In this document: positions 1 through 7,665 of the stretch, piece after piece
Numbering within the stretch: position 1 is the first letter of the stretch
Layout: each line of letters opens with the position of its first letter
From: Deltaproteobacteria bacterium
GTDB taxonomy: Bacteria > Myxococcota_A > UBA9160 > SZUA-336
Reading direction: 5' to 3'
DNA: 64,000 nucleotides
Assembly: GCA_029261925.1 (NCBI GenBank)
Contig: JAJDAJ010000106.1
Coordinates: forward strand, 1 to 64,000
The notes under the pieces: model-generated
What the model saw: the letters and a program-made list of their open reading frames with translations, nothing else
What the model was told of the DNA's origin: nothing
Databases searched by the model: none
Made by a program: the position numbers and the translations under genes

Positions 1-70
1 TCTAACAAAAGCGCGATGGCGAATGCAGCGCGGGCCGGCGGCGCACGAGGCGTCGAAGTTGCCGATTTTA

Positions 71-101
71 CTGAAAAAAGTCAGATCCGAGGGGCCTCGA
101 C
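71..101 (-). terminator. possible weak intrinsic terminator
   Basis: Downstream of the zinc-ribbon protein gene, the minus strand shows a short GC-rich hairpin (CGAG/CTCG arms within 88-101) followed by a run of six T at 74-79. The stem is short and the T run starts about 8 nt after it, so this is only a tentative terminator. Nothing else is recognisable in bases 1-143. Confidence 0.3.
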
Positions 102-143
102 CCCGGTCTCTTGCCGGCTGCCGGGGGGCCCGCCCGGGCACCG

Positions 144-857
144 TCAGGGGGTGTCGGCGTCGGGGTCCGGGACCAGAATCGCCAGGCAGTACGAGCAGTG
201 GTGGAGCTCGCCCGCCTGCACCTGGTTGATGAGCTGGGGCGGCACCTCGCGATGGCAGCCACCGCAGCTCGTACCGAGGATCTTCGCGACCGGGAGGCCG
301 CCGCGGGCCGCCACCCGCTGGTACTGGCGCGCGATCGTTTCACCGAGCCGCGGAATGATCAGCTCGCGCTCGCCGGTCACCTCGTCGACGCGTGCACCGG
401 CGCGCTCGAGCTCGGCCCGCACCCCGGCCGCCCGGCCCAGGAGCTCGGCCTCGGCCGCGCTCTGCTCCTTGCCGACCTCGGCCGCGCGCGTGCCCAGGTC
501 CTCGATGCGCTCCATCAGCTCCAGGACCTCGTCCTCGAGCTGCGAGATGCGGGCCCCTGCCCCGTCGATCTCGCGGAGCAGCGCGTGGTACTCCTCGTTG
601 GTCTTGACCATCGCGGTCTGGGCCTCGAGCTTGCCGCGCTGGGCGCGGCTGTCCTCGATCTCGGCCTCCTTGGTACGGCGCGCCTTCTCGGCCTCCGCCA
701 GCTCGGCCTCCGCCAAGTCGATCCGGGCGCGCGCGCTGCGAGCCTGCTCCTCGAGGGCCTCGATGTCGCGCGGCAGCCGGGCGCAGGCCTTGCGCAGCCC
801 CGCCAGCTCCTCCTCGCAGTTCGCCAGGAGCTCGAGATCGTGGCGGGGATCGCTCAT
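144..857 (-). CDS. C4-type zinc-ribbon coiled-coil protein (COG1579 family)
   Basis: 237 aa. Residues about 1-180 are a long Glu/Ala/Arg-rich coiled coil. The C-terminus carries a four-cysteine zinc ribbon: CGGC near residue 200 and CSYC about 20 residues later. This matches the bacterial COG1579 family, cytosolic coiled-coil proteins with a C-terminal ribbon whose role is poorly defined (nucleic-acid or translation factors have been proposed). The ATG lies inside the stop region of the upstream lipoprotein gene (4-nt overlap), so the two are probably translationally coupled. Family assignment is good; function is unknown. Confidence 0.85.
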   Translation of the reverse strand: MSDPRHDLELLANCEEELAGLRKACARLPRDIEALEEQARSARARIDLAEAELAEAEKARRTKEAEIEDSRAQRGKLEAQTAMVKTNEEYHALLREIDGAGARISQLEDEVLELMERIEDLGTRAAEVGKEQSAAEAELLGRAAGVRAELERAGARVDEVTGERELIIPRLGETIARQYQRVAARGGLPVAKILGTSCGGCHREVPPQLINQVQAGELHHCSYCLAILVPDPDADTP

Positions 858-3800
858 GGGCCGGAAGCTTGCCCGCGACGGCGGGTCCGGTCAACGGACC
901 GGGCCGGCGCCGCCCCGAAGCGATCGCGCATGAAGTCGCGCTCCTGTGCGAACGCGGGGTCGTCGGCGAACTCCCGGGCCGCCAGGTCCGCCACCAGCAG
1001 GGCGTGCTGCGGCGCCCCGGACAGCGCCGCGTTCCAGGCGATCCAGAAGTACAGCGGCTTGTAGTTCAGCTCGGCGCGGAAGATGCCCATGACCTCGCGA
1101 TACCAGTCGAGCGGCAGTGCACGGGCGGCCGCGGCCAGCCAGCTGGCGATCTCGACCCGCTCGCGCCGGTCGCCCGCCGAGCGGATGCCGCGCAGCAGGC
1201 GCCGCAGCAGCTCGGCGTCGCGCTGCACCAGGGCGCGCATCAGCAGCGCGTCGCGCTCGTTCTCGTCGAAGCCGGGGTGATCGAGCCCGAGCGCCTGCGC
1301 CCGGGCCCGGGTCGCGAGCACGCGCTCGACCAGGCCCGGCACGGGTGACAGGTCGACGCTCCCGTCGTGCTCCGAGAAGAGCTCCGCGAGCTGCCCGCTC
1401 CAGTACGCCGGCGACGCCGCGGTCCAGCGCAGATCGCGCTCCCGCAGCGCGTCCCCGGGAGTCCGGTCGCGATGATCGGGGGCGCCGTCGGTGATCGGCC
1501 CGGCGGCCTCGACGCGCTCGTCCCAGTCCGGGTCCACGCCGCGGTGCCAGCGCCCGACCACCGCGTAGCGCGTCAGCACGCTCTCCGACGGGTCGAGATC
1601 GCCGAACGCGACCTGGTCGATCCAGCGCGCGGTGCTCGCGGCGAGCAGCACGCGCGCCGGGTGCGCGCGCAGCTCGCCGCTCCGCGTCACGTTGAGCGCG
1701 CGCACGGCCGTCGCGACGTACCAGCGCATCTGGTAGCGGACCGCGTCGGACTCGTCGCCGCTCCAGCCCAGCGAGCCGCCCGACTCGCGCAGCACGCGTC
1801 CCAGCTCGCGGATCAGCGGGTCGATGCGTGGGGTGACGTCGTCGGCGAGCACGTCGAGGCCGAGCGCGGGATCGCCGTCTCGATCGAGCAGCGCATCGGC
1901 CAGCGACAGGTACGGCTCGACCAGCGAGCGCTGCATCTCGGCCTCGAGCGCGGGGATCTCCGCGCGGCGCAGCGCCTCGACCAGCTCGCGCGCGGCGTCG
2001 CGGCGCCCGGAGCGCAGCAGCGCGGACAGCCGGTCGACCTGCATCGAGAGCCGGGTCTGCGCGGAGCCGGCGAGCTCCGCGCCGCGCTCCAGCGTGCGGG
2101 CCGCGCGCGCGTACTGGCCGGTGTAGTGGTACAGACCGGCGAGCTCGGAGAGGTTGCCCGCATCGACGTCGCCGTCCCCGAGCATGCGCTGCATCTTGAC
2201 GATCGCACGCTGGTAGGTCTGGAAGTGCCAGTCGCGCTGCACGTCGATCATGGTCCGGGCGTACTGCGCGTCGGCGAAGACGCGATCGCTGAGGTACCAG
2301 CTCGAGCGCGTGTTCTCGCCGGAGAATCGCAGCAGGATCTCGAGCTTGGTGAAGTCGAGGACCTCGCCGCTGCCGAAGCTCTTGTACGCGCGCTCGAGGC
2401 TCTCGCGCAGGCTCGATCCCGCGAACAGGCGCGGCTGGCCCGTGTGCAGCACGTACGTCCGCCAGCCCGCGTCGTCGGGCTCGGCCCAGGCCAGCGCCGC
2501 GTGCGCGGGCAGCCCGATCAGATGCGCCGTGCGCCCCTGGCGCCGCGCGATCTCCAGGTACAGCTCGGACAGGTCGTCGCAATCTCCCCGGTAGCGCCCG
2601 CCGACGTGGGTGGCGAGCGTCTCGGGAGCCGTCTGGTGGATGTCGCCGGCGATCTGCGCGGTGCCCACCAGACCCGGGCGGCGCGTGTCGGGGCTGTCGT
2701 AGGCGTAGACGACCAGGTGCTGACCGATCAGGTCCAGGTGCGCCGCGTCGGGGAGGACCGCGGCCGCGTCGGCGACGAAGCGCTCCACCTCCTGCGGGCT
2801 CCCGTCGCGCGCGGGCCGCAGCACACCGTGCGCGGTCACCAGTGCCAGGACGTCTCCGTCGGGCGCGACGACGAGCAGGTGGGGAGGCAGGGCGTCGGGC
2901 AGCATGCCGGGATCGGCGAGCTCCGGACTGAGCGGGTAGGCGCGGCGCCAGCCGGCGCGGTCGACGGCGAAGCCGCCCGCGTCGTGGGCCGCGATCCGGG
3001 CGGGCCCCAGGTACAGCTCGGCGGCTTCCCAGCGGCTCGCCTCGCGCAGCGGGTCCGCGCCGGGCGGCAAGCGCACGACCAGCGTCGCGGGGCGCGTGTC
3101 GTAGAAGTACGCGGGGCCCGGTTCCGGGCGCGCGAAGCCGGCGCGCTCGGGCGTCGACAGCGTCCACACGCCGTTCCCGAGCGCGTCGGTCCACCAGGTC
3201 AGCGCGCTGCTGGCGCCCGCGAAGCGCGCCTCGGGGCGCAGGACCGTGGCCGCCTGGACGGCGCCGCGCAGCTCGCCGAGCACGCTCGGCGGCAGGCCCA
3301 GGTCGGCGGGCCAGCCCGCGCGGACCAGGCGCCGGGCGAACGCCGGCGGTAGCGACTCGATGCTGCCCGCCTCGTCCTCGACCGCGACCTGCGCCAGGAT
3401 CGCCGACAGGGCCACGCGCGTGGCGGGCGAGGCGTCGACGTCGGCCAGCGCCTCGCGCGCACCGCGAACGGCGAGCTGCAGGCGCGCGAGGAGCTCCGCG
3501 GGCTCCGGGCGCTCGGGGTCCGCACGCGCGACGTGGCGCAGCACGCCCTCGCGCAGCACGTAGACGCCCCGGGCCTGCAGGTAGCTGCCTGCGAGTGGAT
3601 CGGGGTAGAGCGTGAGCTTCGACAGCTCCAGTCCGGCGGCGCGCGCGTGCCCCAGCAACCGCGGCAGGTCGCGCAGCGGCCGCGGGTTCCAGGCCTCGAG
3701 CAGGTCCCAGTCCACCCGCAGCGTCCCGTCCGGGGTGGCGACCTCCAGCCAGCGACCCACGATGCCGCGCAGCACCTCGTGGCTGCCCGACGCCGTCTCC

Positions 3801-4066
3801 CAGTGCGGCCGACCCTCGCGCGAGACCAGGTACGGGCGCTCCGGGAGGCCCGGCGCCAGCACGGCGCCGTCGAGCGGCCGCGGGGCGCGCACGACCGGCG
3901 CGGGATCCGGCTCGCCGCCCGCGCCGCAGGCCAGCAGCACGCCCAGGGCGAGCCAGACGCCTGCGCTACGCTTGCGCCGCCCAGGTCCCCGGAGCGGCGC
4001 GCTGCCGGGGCGACCGGCCGAGGAGCCCGCATGCAGCCCGATCAGCTCTCCCTGTACATGTTCCAC
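854..4066 (-). CDS. large lipoprotein with transglutaminase-like domain and TPR-like repeats
   Basis: About 1070 aa from a GTG at 4066; the frame stays open further upstream. A lipoprotein-like signal (RRK, then a hydrophobic run ending LLACGAGG, Cys as lipidation site) begins some 30 codons after that GTG, but there is no ATG/GTG/TTG nearer, so the start is uncertain. A transglutaminase/papain-like core is visible mid-protein: RGDCDDLSELYLE near residue 490 (Cys nucleophile) and PAHAALAW about 30 residues on (His). The C-terminal half has helical TPR-like pairs (YHYTGQYARAARTLERG). Predicted envelope protein that binds or cleaves peptide or amide substrates. The 5' end overlaps the divergent glutaredoxin-like gene. 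Confidence 0.7.
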   Translation of the reverse strand: MEHVQGELIGLHAGSSAGRPGSAPLRGPGRRKRSAGVWLALGVLLACGAGGEPDPAPVVRAPRPLDGAVLAPGLPERPYLVSREGRPHWETASGSHEVLRGIVGRWLEVATPDGTLRVDWDLLEAWNPRPLRDLPRLLGHARAAGLELSKLTLYPDPLAGSYLQARGVYVLREGVLRHVARADPERPEPAELLARLQLAVRGAREALADVDASPATRVALSAILAQVAVEDEAGSIESLPPAFARRLVRAGWPADLGLPPSVLGELRGAVQAATVLRPEARFAGASSALTWWTDALGNGVWTLSTPERAGFARPEPGPAYFYDTRPATLVVRLPPGADPLREASRWEAAELYLGPARIAAHDAGGFAVDRAGWRRAYPLSPELADPGMLPDALPPHLLVVAPDGDVLALVTAHGVLRPARDGSPQEVERFVADAAAVLPDAAHLDLIGQHLVVYAYDSPDTRRPGLVGTAQIAGDIHQTAPETLATHVGGRYRGDCDDLSELYLEIARRQGRTAHLIGLPAHAALAWAEPDDAGWRTYVLHTGQPRLFAGSSLRESLERAYKSFGSGEVLDFTKLEILLRFSGENTRSSWYLSDRVFADAQYARTMIDVQRDWHFQTYQRAIVKMQRMLGDGDVDAGNLSELAGLYHYTGQYARAARTLERGAELAGSAQTRLSMQVDRLSALLRSGRRDAARELVEALRRAEIPALEAEMQRSLVEPYLSLADALLDRDGDPALGLDVLADDVTPRIDPLIRELGRVLRESGGSLGWSGDESDAVRYQMRWYVATAVRALNVTRSGELRAHPARVLLAASTARWIDQVAFGDLDPSESVLTRYAVVGRWHRGVDPDWDERVEAAGPITDGAPDHRDRTPGDALRERDLRWTAASPAYWSGQLAELFSEHDGSVDLSPVPGLVERVLATRARAQALGLDHPGFDENERDALLMRALVQRDAELLRRLLRGIRSAGDRRERVEIASWLAAAARALPLDWYREVMGIFRAELNYKPLYFWIAWNAALSGAPQHALLVADLAAREFADDPAFAQERDFMRDRFGAAPARSVDRTRRRGQASGP

Positions 4067-4300
4067 AGCTGCCCCTACTGCCAGCGCGTGCTCGGCGCCA
4101 TCGACGATCTGGGGCTCGGGATCGAGCTCCGGGACGTCCGCGCCGACCCGGAGCGTCGCCGGGAGCTGGTCGAGGCCACGGGACGCGGCACGGTCCCCTG
4201 CCTGCGCATCGAGGAGCCCGGCGGCCAGGTGCGCTGGATGCACGAGTCGCTGGACATCGTCGCCTTCCTTCGCGAGCAGTTCGGGCGCGCCAGCGCGTAG
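4031..4300 (+). CDS. glutaredoxin/GST N-terminal-like protein
   Basis: 89 aa thioredoxin-fold protein. The redox motif CPYC sits at residues 14-17 after the first strand, followed by the cis-Pro segment GTVPCLRI and a GST-N/Grx-type ending HESLDIVAFLREQ. Likely a cytosolic glutathione-dependent thiol oxidoreductase. GAGGA-like Shine-Dalgarno bases precede the ATG. It is divergent to, and overlaps, the predicted 5' end of the transglutaminase-like lipoprotein gene. Confidence 0.85.
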   Translation: MQPDQLSLYMFHSCPYCQRVLGAIDDLGLGIELRDVRADPERRRELVEATGRGTVPCLRIEEPGGQVRWMHESLDIVAFLREQFGRASA

Positions 4301-4386
4301 CCGGGCCACCGCGAGCGTCGCGGGAATCGCGCCGCGTCGCGAGGGTAGCCGGCGCCGCCGCGCCGGCCCGGTGCCCCGCGTGCTGC

Positions 4387-4392
4387 TAGCCT
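4387..4392 (+). promoter_or_regulatory. -10 element of predicted leaderless promoter (SirB1-like gene)
   Basis: TAGCCT ends 6 nt before the ATG at 4399 and no Shine-Dalgarno is present. With normal -10 to start spacing, transcription would begin at the A of ATG. No -35 consensus is visible. Confidence 0.5.
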
Positions 4393-4398
4393 GGGCAG

Positions 4399-5226
4399 AT
4401 GGCCGGAGCGGAGACCTACCCCCGTTTTGCCGAGGCGATCGGAGTCGGCGACGCCGCGCTCGACCTCACGCAGGCGGCGCTGGCGATCGCCGAGGTCGAG
4501 TACCCCGACCTCGACCCGGAGCGCTACCACGAGCTGCTGGGCGAGCTGGCCGCGGGGGCGGCGGCCTTCGTGGACGGGGACTCGGCCCTGGAGCGTGTGC
4601 TGCGCTTCAACGAGTTCCTGTACGGGCGCGAGGGGTTCTGCGGCAACCGCTCGGACTACTACGACCCGCGAAACTCGTACCTGCACCAGGTCCTCGAGCG
4701 CCGCACCGGGATCCCGATCACGCTGGCGCTGGTGTACATGGACGTGGCGACGCGCCTGGGCCTCGACGTGCGGGGCGTCGGCTTCCCGGGGCACTTCCTG
4801 GTCAAGCACCTCGGGGCGCCCGAGGTCGTGGTCGATCCGTTCTCGGGCGACGTGCTCTCGCAGCTGGGCTGCGAGCAGCTCTACCGCGCCGCGCTCGGCG
4901 ACGATGCGACCTTCGACCCGCGGGCGCTGCACGCGACGCCGCCCCGGCAGATCCTGGGGCGCGTGCTGGGCAACCTCAAGCAGATCCACATGGCGCGCCG
5001 CGAGTTCGACCGCGCGCTGACGGCGATCGATCGGCTGCTGCTGCTGCACCCCGACGATCCCGCCGAGCTGCGCGACCGCGGCCTGATCTACGCCAAGCTC
5101 GAGTGCTTCCGCGCTGCCCTCGACGACCTGGAGCGCTTCGTGGAGCTGGCGCCCCGGGATCCGACCGCCGCCGCCGTGCGCCGCCAGCTGGCGCTGCTCG
5201 GCGACCGCGCGCGCATGCTCAACTGA
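4399..5226 (+). CDS. SirB1 family transglutaminase-like/TPR protein
   Basis: 275 aa, cytosolic. Residues about 70-150 match the SirB1 family: FNEFLYGREGFCGNR with the conserved Cys, SYLHQVLERRTGIPITLALVY, and FPGHFLVKH with the conserved His, as in the transglutaminase-like fold. The C-terminal about 90 residues form TPR-like helices (LKQIHMARREFDRALTAIDR). SirB1 homologues are widespread; their substrate is unknown. The gene appears monocistronic with a leaderless-type promoter and converges on the S4 protein gene 2 nt away. Confidence 0.85.
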   Translation: MAGAETYPRFAEAIGVGDAALDLTQAALAIAEVEYPDLDPERYHELLGELAAGAAAFVDGDSALERVLRFNEFLYGREGFCGNRSDYYDPRNSYLHQVLERRTGIPITLALVYMDVATRLGLDVRGVGFPGHFLVKHLGAPEVVVDPFSGDVLSQLGCEQLYRAALGDDATFDPRALHATPPRQILGRVLGNLKQIHMARREFDRALTAIDRLLLLHPDDPAELRDRGLIYAKLECFRAALDDLERFVELAPRDPTAAAVRRQLALLGDRARMLN

Positions 5227-5228
5227 GC

Positions 5229-5585
5229 TCACGGGCCGCGCTTGATGCGGATCATCGCCCGGCGATCGCGCTTGGTCGGCCGGCCCGCACCGCGATCGCG
5301 CTGCACGTCCTTCTGCGGATCGGGCGCGGGCGTGCGGTCCTCGTAGAGCGCGCGCGCCAGCGGGGCGGACTGTCGCTTCTCGGCGAGCGCGATCACGCCC
5401 AGGATGCGCGGCCCCGAGGGCAGCTGCACGCGGATCTCGTCGCCCGGACGGACCGGCTGGTTGGGCTTGACGCTCTCGCCGTCCAGCTTGACCAGGCCGC
5501 CCACGCAGGCGTCGTGCGCGCGCGTGCGCGACCGGAAGACACGGGCCGCGCAGAGCCAGCGGTCGATGCGCACGCGCTCCTCCAC
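5229..5585 (-). CDS. S4-domain RNA-binding protein (Hsp15/RqcP-like)
   Basis: 118 aa. The N-terminal S4 domain reads IDRWLCAARVFRSRTRAHDAC then GLVKLDGESVKPNQPVRPGDEI, which is the Hsp15-type RNA-binding surface. A basic C-terminal tail (RPTKRDRRAMIRIKRG) follows. Hsp15-like proteins bind 50S subunits carrying stalled nascent chains. The GTG start at 5585 is only 6 nt downstream of a TAGACT hexamer, so the mRNA may be leaderless. Confidence 0.85.
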   Translation of the reverse strand: MEERVRIDRWLCAARVFRSRTRAHDACVGGLVKLDGESVKPNQPVRPGDEIRVQLPSGPRILGVIALAEKRQSAPLARALYEDRTPAPDPQKDVQRDRGAGRPTKRDRRAMIRIKRGP

Positions 5586-5591
5586 CCCGGC

Positions 5592-5597
5592 AGTCTA
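5592..5597 (-). promoter_or_regulatory. -10 element of predicted leaderless promoter (S4 protein gene)
   Basis: On the minus strand TAGACT is followed by 6 nt and then the GTG start of the S4 gene. No Shine-Dalgarno fits between them. Confidence 0.5.
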
Positions 5598-5620
5598 TCC
5601 CGCCGCGGCGCCCCGGGGCC

Positions 5621-7354
5621 TCAGACCGCCCCGGTCAGCTTGTCGCGCAGCTCCGCCAGACCGGGGTAGGAGGCGTCGAAGAGCGCGATGCCGTCGAGGA
5701 TCTGCAGCGCCCCCGACGCGTCGCCGAGCTCACAGCGCAGCCCCGCCAGGGTGAAGCCCATGTCGAGATCGGCCATGTGCAGCTCGACGTACGCCGCCAC
5801 GCGTCGCTCCGCGGCGGCCAGCTCGCCCGACGCGTAGGCCGACTGCACCAGACCCGCGACGGCCGACAGGTAATCGACCTCGATGTCGAGCGCCTGCTCG
5901 AAGCAGTCGACCGCCTCGCGCGGGCGGCCGAGTACGTGCATCGACAGGCCCATGCCCGTGAGGGTCCGGGGCGACTTCTCGCACTCGAGCGCGCGCCGGA
6001 AGTGCTGCTCGGCCGCCGCGCCATCGCCGCGGGTGAGCGCCAGCGAGCCGAGGCCGACCAGGGGCTCCGCCCGCCCGGGATCCGTGCGGTGCGCCTGCTC
6101 GAACAGGGCCGGCGCGTCCTCGAGGCGACCCGTCTCGACGGCGATGCGCGCGCGCTCGGCAAGCACCGCCGACAGCTCGCAGCGGGCCTCGGTCTCGGCC
6201 GCGGCGATCTCGGACGCGGCCGCCTCGAGCCGGCCCTCGCGGCGCTCGAGCGCCGCGAGCCGGCGTCGCAGCTCCGGGGCCGGCCCCTCGCCGATCCTCC
6301 GCCGCAGCGCCTCCCGCGCCGCCCCGTGGTCGCCGAAGGCGATCAGGGCATCGATGTCCTCCAGCGTCGCCGGGCTGGCCGGATCGGCCGGAGCCGGATC
6401 GCCCTCCGCACGGTCCGCGCGCGCTGTGCTCGTGGCCGGCGGGCTCGACCCGCTGCCGGTGGCGGCGGGCCGTGCCGCGCCGTCGCTCGCCGCCGGGAGC
6501 GCCTGGAGGATCGTCGCGGCCATCGCCGCGGCGGCGCCGCTCGAGGTCGCCAGCCAGTCGGCCAGATCGGCCGGAGGCGCCGGCGGCCCCCCCGCGAGTG
6601 CCTCGCCGATCGCCTCCGCGGTCGGCGCGCAGTCGAGGGGGATCTGGGCACGACCCAGCAGCGCGGCCTCGGCGCGGAGCCCGGGGTCGGCCGCGTAGAC
6701 CACGTCGGCCGCGGCCACGGCGACGTGCGGATCCACGTGCTCGACCAGCGCCAGGCCGGGGGTCCGCGCGGCCAGGCCCCGCTGGGCGTCGAGCCAGGTG
6801 GCGGGCGCGGTGCCCGGCAGCAGCAGGACCAGGGGCCCGCGCGCCGCGAGCTGGAGAATCTCGAGCACCACCGGGTCGGCGCCGGGGGCGGCCGCGGGCT
6901 CGCAGGCCACGACCCGGGCGCCGAGCGGGATGCCGATCATCCGGCGCGCCCGGTCGCGCGTGCCCGCGGGGTCGAGCCGCGCGGCCTCCAGGCGAGGCAG
7001 GCCGCAGGCCTCGATCCTCGCCTCGACGAGCCGTCCCAGCTCGCGCGCGTGACGCGCGCCGGGCACGAGGATCAGGTCGGCCGAGGTCAGGTCCGGGATC
7101 GATGCCGGGTCGGCCGGCACCGAGAGCTGGTCGAGCACGGCGACGCGGCAGCCGGCGGGCGCTGCCGGTGCGACGGCTCCGGGCCGGGCGATGAGCACCC
7201 GCAGGTCACAGGGGCCGGGGGCGCCGGCACCCGCGCCCGGCTCACCGGCCAGGTGAATCCGCACGGCGGAGTCCTCGAGGGCCGCCCGGAGCGCCTCGAG
7301 TGTGGGGCGATCCCCCTGCGTGCGGGCGTGGAGCTCGATCAGCGGGTCGGCCAT
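5621..7354 (-). CDS. TPR protein with glycosyltransferase-like N-terminal region
   Basis: 577 aa from ATG 7354 (MADPLIELHA), preceded by GAGAGGA about 10 nt upstream; an in-frame ATG at 7402 has weaker context. The first about 280 residues are alpha/beta with Rossmann-like strands (LILVPGARHARELGRLVEAR, PLVLLLPGTAP, DVVYAADPGLRAEAALLG) and loosely resemble a GT-B glycosyltransferase. A low-complexity Ala/Pro linker follows. Residues about 350-570 are TPR repeats (GLGSLALTRGDGAAAEQHFRRALE, VDCFEQALDIEVDYLSAV). No catalytic motif is certain, so only TPR scaffold is claimed. Confidence 0.65.
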   Translation of the reverse strand: MADPLIELHARTQGDRPTLEALRAALEDSAVRIHLAGEPGAGAGAPGPCDLRVLIARPGAVAPAAPAGCRVAVLDQLSVPADPASIPDLTSADLILVPGARHARELGRLVEARIEACGLPRLEAARLDPAGTRDRARRMIGIPLGARVVACEPAAAPGADPVVLEILQLAARGPLVLLLPGTAPATWLDAQRGLAARTPGLALVEHVDPHVAVAAADVVYAADPGLRAEAALLGRAQIPLDCAPTAEAIGEALAGGPPAPPADLADWLATSSGAAAAMAATILQALPAASDGAARPAATGSGSSPPATSTARADRAEGDPAPADPASPATLEDIDALIAFGDHGAAREALRRRIGEGPAPELRRRLAALERREGRLEAAASEIAAAETEARCELSAVLAERARIAVETGRLEDAPALFEQAHRTDPGRAEPLVGLGSLALTRGDGAAAEQHFRRALECEKSPRTLTGMGLSMHVLGRPREAVDCFEQALDIEVDYLSAVAGLVQSAYASGELAAAERRVAAYVELHMADLDMGFTLAGLRCELGDASGALQILDGIALFDASYPGLAELRDKLTGAV

Positions 7355-7665
7355 CTTCTGCGTCCTCTCGAGCGTGCAGCTCGCATGGAAACTCAGCGGC
7401 ATTCCGGCGCCTTCACTTGAGGGCCCGCCGGGCGCCGGCGGGTCCCGATCCCCACCCGGGGACCGTGGAAATCCCCTGGTCTTCCAGGCGCTTCGCCGGC
7501 TCTCCGGGCGCCCCTGCCGGACGCCCGGCGCTCCTGTGCAGGCGCGGCGCCGGGGGGCCGCCGCCCGGGCCCCCGGGCAGGGCCCGGCTTGCCACGGACC
7601 CCGCGCCCCGCTACTCCGAATCCGGTTGGTACGGATCCGGCCACCTGGGGCCGGGGGGAGGCCCG
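7355..7665. other. 311-bp divergent intergenic region with GC hairpins
   Basis: Lies between the TPR protein gene (minus) and the topoisomerase gene (plus), so it must hold both promoters. I see no clear -35/-10 pair. A perfect hairpin occurs at 7424-7442 (CCCGCCG arms, 5-nt loop). A further C/G-rich stretch at 7551-7585 can also fold. The GGGGGGAG ribosome-binding sequence for the topoisomerase gene is at 7653-7660. Confidence 0.4.
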
